Shown here in pieces: positions 1 to 4,223 of a DNA stretch of 5,830 nt; the first letter of the stretch is position 1; every line of letters begins with the position of its first letter. Source of the DNA: an uncultured Oscillospiraceae bacterium. Lineage in GTDB: Bacteria > Bacillota > Clostridia > Oscillospirales > Oscillospiraceae. The notes beneath the pieces were generated by a model. It was given only the letters and a program-made list of their open reading frames with translations, was not told the origin of the DNA and searched no databases. The position numbers and the translations under genes are program-made. The stretch is taken from positions 1 through 5,830 of the forward strand of contig CAJUAS010000063.1 of the NCBI GenBank assembly GCA_910584395.1, given 5' to 3'.

Positions 1-683
1 CCGCCCCCGGCTATGCCATGGCCAAGCAGATCATCCATCTCATCAACTCTCTGGCCGCCACGGTGAACGCCGATCCGGTGTGCAAGGATAAGCTCCACGT
101 GGTGTTCTTGGAGAACTACCGGGTGTCTCTGGCCGAGAAGCTCATGCCCGCCGCCGAGCTTAGCGAGCAGATCTCCACCGCCGGCAAGGAGGCCAGCGGC
201 ACGGGCAACATGAAGTTTATGATGAACGGCGCGCTCACCATCGGCACGCTGGACGGCGCCAATGTGGAGATGTGCGAGCAGGTCGGCGAGAAGAATATGT
301 TCCTCTTCGGCCTCACCGCGCAGGAGGTCGCCGACCGCCGGGAGCAGGGCTACCGCTCCTATGAGTATTACAGCCAGAGCGAGACCATCAAGCGTATTCT
401 GGATCAGATGGCCCACGGCTTTAACGACGGCGTGAGCTACACCGATATCGTCAATTCCCTGCTCTTTGGTCAGGGCGGCAGCATGGCCGACCAGTATTTC
501 CTCTTGGCCGACTTTGAGAGTTACCGTGCCGCTCAGGCCTTCGCCGGGGAGACCTATCTGGATCCCAAGACTTGGAACAAAATGGCTCTGGTCAATGTGG
601 CCCGCTCCGGCCTGTTTGCCGCCGACCGCGCCGTCAGCGAGTACGCCAAGAACATTTGGAAAGTCCCCGTCCGTAAGGCATAA
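1..683 (+). CDS. glgP: Glycogen/starch alpha-glucan phosphorylase, C-terminal part (5' end outside window)
   Basis: Releases glucose-1-phosphate from alpha-1,4-glucan ends using phosphate and pyridoxal phosphate (PLP); a cytoplasmic enzyme of storage-polysaccharide breakdown. The frame is open from position 3 and reads APGYAMAKQIIHLINS, matching the conserved KAAPGY block of the family, so the ATG at 18 is internal and not the start. Next comes the PLP-binding block: EASGTGNMKFMMNGALTIGT, with the Schiff-base lysine of the GNMK motif at 213-215, followed by DGANVEM. Downstream EKNMFLFGL and the end AKNIWKVPV are also typical of the family. About 227 residues are visible of a family usually near 800, so roughly the last quarter. 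The gene ends in TAA at 681-683, 20 nt before a strong terminator. No other glg gene is in view, so operon membership is unknown. Identity is very secure; maltodextrin versus glycogen preference cannot be told from this fragment. Confidence 0.96.
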   Translation, partial: APGYAMAKQIIHLINSLAATVNADPVCKDKLHVVFLENYRVSLAEKLMPAAELSEQISTAGKEASGTGNMKFMMNGALTIGTLDGANVEMCEQVGEKNMFLFGLTAQEVADRREQGYRSYEYYSQSETIKRILDQMAHGFNDGVSYTDIVNSLLFGQGGSMADQYFLLADFESYRAAQAFAGETYLDPKTWNKMALVNVARSGLFAADRAVSEYAKNIWKVPVRKA

Positions 684-703
684 GTCCTCCCGCATATCTT
701 TTC

Positions 704-736
704 GGGGAGACCTCTTTTTGAGGTCTCCCCTTTTTC
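704..736 (+). terminator. Intrinsic terminator of glgP
   Basis: A perfect 11-bp stem (GGGGAGACCTC at 704-714 with GAGGTCTCCCC at 720-730) encloses a TTTTT loop and is followed directly by TTTTT at 731-735. It lies 20 nt after the glgP stop codon. On the minus strand the sequence following the stem is not T-rich (GAAAAGATATG), so it should work in the plus direction only. Confidence 0.93.
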
Positions 737-819
737 TCTGCGGACGGTAGAACGCCTGAAACCCGGGCACTCTACGGTGCGTGGGTGTTCTTTCCCCCCG
801 CGATTTGGTAGGATGGGCC

Positions 820-912
820 ATGAAAGGAGAACAAACTGTCGGCGCGTTCCGCTGCCCCCACTGCCATCAAAAGGGCTGGTGCGCGAAGGTTCTGGACACC
901 GACGGCAACTAA
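820..912 (+). CDS. Candidate small cysteine-rich (zinc-knuckle-like) peptide, 30 aa, unknown function
   Basis: I do not recognise this product. The ORF runs from ATG at 820 to TAA at 910-912. Its middle, FRCPHCHQKGWC, gives C-x2-C (residues 12 and 15) and a third cysteine at 21, with histidines at 14 and 16, which resembles the first half of a zinc ribbon such as those in Com-like small proteins. A second CxxC pair is absent, so it could be a minimal metal-binding peptide or a remnant of a longer gene. An AGGA at 810-813, 6 nt before the ATG, supports this start; in-frame GTG (781) and TTG (805) would extend it but have no visible binding site. It lies between the glgP terminator and a second hairpin with a plus-strand T-run that begins 5 nt after its stop, which hints at an independent transcript. 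I found no convincing promoter. The ORF is short enough to arise by chance, so confidence is modest. Confidence 0.38.
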   Translation: MKGEQTVGAFRCPHCHQKGWCAKVLDTDGN

Positions 913-916
913 CCCC

Positions 917-973
917 CGTGAAAGAAGAGCGGAAGGCTGACGCCTCCCACTCTTCTTTCACGTTTTTATTTTT
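917..973 (+). terminator. Large hairpin terminator between convergent units (small ORF + / ribF -)
   Basis: CGTGAAAGAAGAG (917-929) pairs perfectly with CTCTTCTTTCACG (950-962). Inside, GG (931-932) pairs with CC (947-948) and AGGC (934-937) with GCCT (942-945) around a TGAC loop, giving 19 of 21 Watson-Crick positions. On the plus strand TTTTTATTTTT follows at 963-973, so it reads as an intrinsic terminator for rightward transcription; this T-run is also the complement of the last codons and stop of ribF. On the minus strand the same hairpin starts 3 nt after the ribF stop but is followed by GGGGGTTAGTT, a poor U-tract. It could therefore be a weak or attenuated ribF terminator or a 3'-stabilising hairpin in that direction. 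Confidence 0.82.
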
Positions 974-1877
974 CCCCCGCGAAGTATTCTCTGGTCTGTT
1001 GGGCGTTTTTCATCACCTCTTGGCGAAGTGCCTCCAGACTGTCGAAGCGCCGCTCCCCCCGCAGGCGGCGGTAGAACTCCAGCGACACCGTCTGGCCGTA
1101 CACGTCCCCCTGAAAATCCAGCAGGAACGCTTCCACAGTGACCTGCTTTTCGTCCTCCACCGTGGGGCGAACGCCCACATTGGTCGCCGCCGGATAGGTC
1201 TTTCCGTCCTCCAGCGTCACCTTGGTGGCATACACCCCGTAGGCAGGCAGGAGAATGCCCTCGGCGGGCACGATATTCACCGTGGGGAAGCCCAGCTTGC
1301 GCCCCAGCCCTTTGCCGTGGCGGACGCTGCCCCGCAGCAGGTGGGGATGGGCCAGATACCGCGCCGCCGTCTCCATGTCCCCCGCCTCTACCAAGGAGCG
1401 AATGTAAGTGGAGGACACAGTGCGGCCGTCCAGCGTTACCTTTTCCACCACCTCGCAGGCCACATGAGCCTGTGCGCACAGTTCTTTCAGCCTTGCAGGC
1501 GTGCCCTCGCCCCTGTAGCCGAAGCGGTAGTCGTGGCCCACCACCACCCCGACGCAGTGGAAGCCGCTAATGAGGTAGTCGGTCACAAAGGTCTCCCACG
1601 GCATGGTCATCATCCTCTCGTCAAAGGGAGCAACAATGACCTCTTGGATGCCGTAGAGATTTTTCATCAAATACGCCCGATCCTCCGGCGTGGACAGCAG
1701 GGGCGTCGGCTGATGGGTCACAAGGGTGCTGGGGTGGGCAGCAAAGGTGTGGGCCGCGGGAATGGCGTGAAGCTCCTCCGCCAGCGCCGCCGTGCGCTTC
1801 AAAAGTGCGCCGTGGCCCAGATGCACCCCGTCAAAAAAGCCCAGTGCGATGACCTTTTTTTGCGTTGTCATTTCCAA
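966..1877 (-). CDS. ribF: Bifunctional riboflavin kinase / FAD synthetase
   Basis: Phosphorylates riboflavin to FMN and adenylylates FMN to FAD in the cytoplasm. Length is 303 aa, normal for the family. The N-terminal nucleotidyltransferase domain (about 1-180) shows GFFDGVHLGH (13-22), VGHDYRFG (113-120) and SSTYIR (155-160). The C-terminal riboflavin kinase domain (about 180-300) shows GKGLGRKLGFPTVNI (188-202), NVGVRPT (233-239) and the likely catalytic glutamate in TVEAF (residue 249). The kinase PTAN motif reads PTVN here, with the metal- and nucleotide-contacting Thr and Asn kept. The start is uncertain: TTG at 1877 has GAGGTG at a 6-nt spacing, while ATG two codons later (1871) is 12 nt away; both give the same protein core. 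It starts 3 nt after the truB stop, so it is probably translationally coupled, and it is the last gene of the minus-strand operon, converging on glgP. Confidence 0.96.
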   Translation of the reverse strand: MEMTTQKKVIALGFFDGVHLGHGALLKRTAALAEELHAIPAAHTFAAHPSTLVTHQPTPLLSTPEDRAYLMKNLYGIQEVIVAPFDERMMTMPWETFVTDYLISGFHCVGVVVGHDYRFGYRGEGTPARLKELCAQAHVACEVVEKVTLDGRTVSSTYIRSLVEAGDMETAARYLAHPHLLRGSVRHGKGLGRKLGFPTVNIVPAEGILLPAYGVYATKVTLEDGKTYPAATNVGVRPTVEDEKQVTVEAFLLDFQGDVYGQTVSLEFYRRLRGERRFDSLEALRQEVMKNAQQTREYFAGEK

Positions 1878-1880
1878 GCG

Positions 1881-2771
1881 TCACACCTCGTAAAAACTCT
1901 TCACAATGCGGCATTCCCTGCCGTCGCACCGGCCCAGAAGCAGGAAATCGCCGTTTTCGTCAAAGATCTTGTATTCCCCTGCGGGCCTTTGCAGGGGAAA
2001 GGGATTGCCGTTCCTCGCCCGCTTCAAGGCCGCGTCCCGGATAGTCACAGAGGGCTGGGGAAAACAGTCCTCCACGGGCCGCACGAACTGCCACGGGTCG
2101 TCCGCGCTCACCAGCATATCCACGGTGACCGCTTCCTCGATCCGAAACGCCCCCACCCGTGTGCGCTTCAAGGCGGACATACACCCGCCGCAGCCCAGCG
2201 CCTCGCCAATATCGCGGCAGAGGGTACGGACATATGTGCCCTTGGAGCAGACCACTCGCAGGGTAAAGTCCTCCCCCGCGTCCGGCCAGCCCAGCAGCTC
2301 CAATTGGGAGATGGTCACCCTGCGGGGCTTGCGCTCCACCTCTACCCCCTTGCGGGCCAGCTCGTAGAGCTTCTTGCCCCCCATCTTGATGGCGGAATAC
2401 ATGGGCGGGATCTGCTCGATCTCCCCAGTGAAGCGGCTCAGAGCCGCTGTCAGCTCCTCTCCCGTCACCGAGACGGGCCGCTCCGCCAAAACATTCCCCG
2501 TGGTGTCCTGAGTGTCGGTGGTGACCCCCAGCCGCAGGGCGGCGATGTACTCCTTCTCCCCTTCGGTGACAAACTCCACCGCCCGGGTGGCCCGGCCCAA
2601 AAACACGGGTAAGACCCCCGTGGCCATGGGGTCGAGCGTCCCGCCGTGGCCCACCCGCTTCTGTCCAAACACGCCCCGGAGCTTGGCGCACACGTCCATG
2701 GATGTCCAATCCGTGGGCTTATCCACCACCAAAACGCCGCCCAGAGCGGCTCTCTTCCCGTCAACCGCCAT
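1881..2771 (-). CDS. truB: tRNA pseudouridine(55) synthase TruB
   Basis: Converts uridine 55 in the T-loop of tRNAs to pseudouridine; cytoplasmic. Length is 296 aa, typical of the Firmicute form. The start GVLVVDKPTDWTSMDV (12-27) is the family signature, and the catalytic aspartate is residue 47 in GHGGTLDPMATGVLPV (41-56). KEYIAALRLG (73-82) carries the conserved active-site tyrosine, IPPMYSAIKMGGKKLYELAR (121-140) is the next family block, and CSKGTYVRTLCRDIG (175-189) holds the conserved arginine. Residues after about 236 look like the short C-terminal PUA-like RNA-binding domain. The ATG at 2771 overlaps the nrnA stop by 11 nt (ATGGCGGTTGA), and AGGAAGG sits 6 nt upstream inside nrnA, so coupled translation is likely. 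All key residues are present and nothing is odd. Confidence 0.97.
   Translation of the reverse strand: MAVDGKRAALGGVLVVDKPTDWTSMDVCAKLRGVFGQKRVGHGGTLDPMATGVLPVFLGRATRAVEFVTEGEKEYIAALRLGVTTDTQDTTGNVLAERPVSVTGEELTAALSRFTGEIEQIPPMYSAIKMGGKKLYELARKGVEVERKPRRVTISQLELLGWPDAGEDFTLRVVCSKGTYVRTLCRDIGEALGCGGCMSALKRTRVGAFRIEEAVTVDMLVSADDPWQFVRPVEDCFPQPSVTIRDAALKRARNGNPFPLQRPAGEYKIFDENGDFLLLGRCDGRECRIVKSFYEV
1884..1889 (-). promoter_or_regulatory. Ribosome binding site of ribF inside the truB 3' end
   Basis: GAGGTG on the minus strand forms the last two sense codons of truB (Glu-Val) just before its TGA. It lies 6 nt from the TTG at 1877 and 12 nt from the ATG at 1871, which favours the TTG as the ribF start. 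Confidence 0.55.
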
Positions 2772-3723
2772 GGAGCACCTTCCTGATCGCGTTTGCCATT
2801 GCCAAGCGTGCGGCGGGAACGTCCCCCTTGACGGTCGCCCCCGCGGCGGCCTTGTGCCCGCCGCCCCCCAGCAGGGCGCAGACGGCGCAGGCGTCCAGAT
2901 AGGAGGAATCGCTCCGCAGGGAGATCTTGCACTCCCCCCCCTTCAACTCCCGAAGGGTGGCGGAGGCCTTCACCCCCTCGATCTGGCCCAGCACGGCGGC
3001 GATGTCCTCCGCGTCCACCTCGGTCGCCTCCACCTTTGCCATATCATCAAGGCTCAGCGCGCCGATGACCACCCGGCCGTCCTCTAATTCTTCCAGACTG
3101 CCGATGAGAATGGTCTCTAACTTCATGCGCTTTTTGGATTTGGTGCGAAAATGCCGCTTGTTGATCTCCCGGTAGGGGATGTCCCGGGCCAGCAGCGCCG
3201 CCGCCACGGCGTGGGTGTTGGCGGTGGTGTTGGCGTAGGCGAAGCAGCCGGTGTCGGTGGACACGGCCACGTAGAGCATCTTGGCGATCTCGTCGTCCAG
3301 CGTCCCCAGCTCACCCACCAGCTTGTAGATGATCTCCCCGCAGGCGGCCTTGTCCGCCTCCACGCAGTTGGCCGCGGCGTAGCCGGTGTTGGAGGGGTGA
3401 TGGTCGATACACAGGTCAACCCCGTCCATGTCGGCAATGGCCCGCTCGGCATCGGTCAGTAAATCGAGCGTCGCCACGTCCACCGCCACCGCCTTGTCGA
3501 AGGCAAACCCCGCCGGGGCGGTGTAGCCCTCTAAATAGGGGGTGAACAGCTCGGTGGCGTCCTCGTTGGGGTGCAGCCACGCGGTCTTGCCCAGCTGCCG
3601 TAACAGCGCGCAAAGGCCCACCGCGCACCCGATGGTGTCTCCGTCGGGCCGGCGGTGGGTCAAAATGAGGATATTGTCCCAGCCGCCCAGCAGGGCGGCC
3701 GCTTGCGTGTAGTCGATGTTCAT
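2761..3723 (-). CDS. nrnA: DHH/DHHA1 phosphoesterase, NrnA-type nanoRNase / pAp phosphatase
   Basis: Members of this family hydrolyse 2- to 5-nt RNAs and remove the 3' phosphate of pAp (3'-phosphoadenosine-5'-phosphate); some also act on linear dinucleotides from cyclic-dinucleotide breakdown. Length is 320 aa, normal. The DHH domain shows the metal ligands in THRRPDGDTIG (H23, D27, D29), D82 in AVAVDVATLD, the DHH triad at 107-109 (IDHHPSN), and D157 in STDTGCF. TTANTH follows in the helical part. The C-terminal DHHA1 domain ends with the substrate-binding GGGGHKAAAGA (286-296). The ATG at 3723 has AAGGAG 7 nt upstream and begins 1 nt after the rbfA stop. Placement between rbfA and truB is the classic Firmicute position for this gene and supports the NrnA call over other DHH proteins such as RecJ. 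Which substrate dominates in this organism cannot be read from sequence. Confidence 0.93.
   Translation of the reverse strand: MNIDYTQAAALLGGWDNILILTHRRPDGDTIGCAVGLCALLRQLGKTAWLHPNEDATELFTPYLEGYTAPAGFAFDKAVAVDVATLDLLTDAERAIADMDGVDLCIDHHPSNTGYAAANCVEADKAACGEIIYKLVGELGTLDDEIAKMLYVAVSTDTGCFAYANTTANTHAVAAALLARDIPYREINKRHFRTKSKKRMKLETILIGSLEELEDGRVVIGALSLDDMAKVEATEVDAEDIAAVLGQIEGVKASATLRELKGGECKISLRSDSSYLDACAVCALLGGGGHKAAAGATVKGDVPAARLAMANAIRKVLHGG
2778..2784 (-). promoter_or_regulatory. Ribosome binding site of truB inside nrnA
   Basis: AGGAAGG on the minus strand lies 6 nt before the truB ATG and within the nrnA coding region. It fixes the truB start in an 11-nt overlap. Confidence 0.75.
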
Positions 3724-3724
3724 G

Positions 3725-4078
3725 TCAGTTCTCCTTGTTGTCCAAAGAGCGCAGGATACTCAAAATGTGCGCGCCCTTGTCCATGGAGTCGTCGGCGATA
3801 AAAAACAGCTCCGGGGTGGCCCGGAGGGTCAGGGCATGGCCCACCTCCCGGCGCAGCCAGCCCGCCGCCGACTTGAGACCCTTGAGGGCGTCCTTCTCTC
3901 TGGACTTGTCAAGCACGCTGACATAGACCTTTGCCTGCTTCAAGTCCGCCGTCGCATCCACACCGGTGACCGAGATCATCCCGGCCTCCGCCACCCGGGG
4001 GTCTTTTACCGTGGGAATGAGAGCCGCCAGCTCTCGCTGCAGCTCCTCATTCACCCTCGCCATGCGATTTGATGCCAT
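3725..4078 (-). CDS. rbfA: 30S ribosome-binding factor A
   Basis: A small KH-type RNA-binding protein that binds the immature 30S subunit near the 5' end of 16S rRNA and is needed for late processing and growth in the cold. Length is 117 aa, typical. The N-terminus MASNRMARVNEELQREL is the family start, followed by KDPRV (25-29) and VTGVDATADL, the strand region. The A-x-G kink of the type II KH fold is visible as SAAGWLRREVG (70-80), and the signature LRATPELFFIADDS spans 85-98. The ATG at 4078 is supported by AAAGGAG 9 nt upstream. It is separated from infB by 145 nt and from nrnA by 1 nt. No missing or unusual residues were seen. Confidence 0.96.
   Translation of the reverse strand: MASNRMARVNEELQRELAALIPTVKDPRVAEAGMISVTGVDATADLKQAKVYVSVLDKSREKDALKGLKSAAGWLRREVGHALTLRATPELFFIADDSMDKGAHILSILRSLDNKEN
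3731..3736 (-). promoter_or_regulatory. Ribosome binding site of nrnA inside the rbfA 3' end
   Basis: AAGGAG on the minus strand is part of the last rbfA codons (Asn-Lys-Glu-Asn-stop) and lies 7 nt before the nrnA ATG. This indicates coupling of the two genes. Confidence 0.8.
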
Positions 4079-4223
4079 AGGTTTGTTCTCCTTTGGTCAA
4101 TTTCCTTCTGAATCCTTTCGCAAACCGCCGAAAAATCGTACCACAAGTGACGTTCCTTTGGTGTTGGTTCGTTTCAAAGTTTGGTGGATCGCTCTGCCCT
4201 CAAAGGTTGTCCGGTTCTCGTCT
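4079..4223 (-). other. infB-rbfA intergenic spacer, lower GC
   Basis: The only sizeable gap in the minus-strand operon, 145 nt. G+C is 66 of 140 bases counted at 4081-4220 (47%), against about 63% in a sample coding block. It contains the rbfA ribosome binding site, an extended -10-like TGGTACGAT without a convincing -35, and a 15-codon ORF (4097-4144). I see no intrinsic terminator; the best hairpin is a 6-bp stem (4201-4206 with 4155-4160) with a 40-nt loop and no T-run. Confidence 0.6.
4088..4094 (-). promoter_or_regulatory. Ribosome binding site of rbfA
   Basis: AAAGGAG on the minus strand with a 9-nt spacer (AACAAACCT) before the rbfA ATG. It is the strongest Shine-Dalgarno in the operon segment and, unlike those of nrnA, truB and ribF, lies in non-coding sequence. 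Confidence 0.85.

Noticed and set aside
747..775. Weak hairpin (GTAGA / TCTAC with an inner GCC / GGC) after the glgP terminator
   Set aside because: Only 5 plus 3 pairs with irregular loops; no match to a riboswitch or tRNA architecture that I can recognise.
787..814. Promoter for the small ORF, with TAGGAT (809-814) as -10
   Set aside because: Only four of six -10 bases match, there is no reasonable -35, and the implied start would give a leaderless mRNA while the same bases serve better as a ribosome binding site.
554..961. Minus-strand open frame running from the hairpin at 917-962 back into glgP
   Set aside because: It crosses two hairpins and lies antisense to the end of glgP; no ribosome binding site or recognisable domain.
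777..2612. Long plus-strand open frame of 611 codons across ribF and truB
   Set aside because: It is antisense to two clearly recognised genes with intact motifs; its product is rich in His, Pro, Gly and Arg without any recognisable domain, as expected for a shadow frame in GC-rich DNA.
2465..2932. Minus-strand frame overlapping truB and the nrnA 3' end
   Set aside because: Out-of-frame shadow of two genes that are read without interruption in their own frames; Arg/Gly/Pro-rich with no motif.
4157..4186. Direct repeat TTTGGTG (4157-4163 and 4180-4186) in the infB-rbfA spacer
   Set aside because: Seven bases repeated twice is expected by chance in a short stretch and the copies are not regularly spaced with a third.
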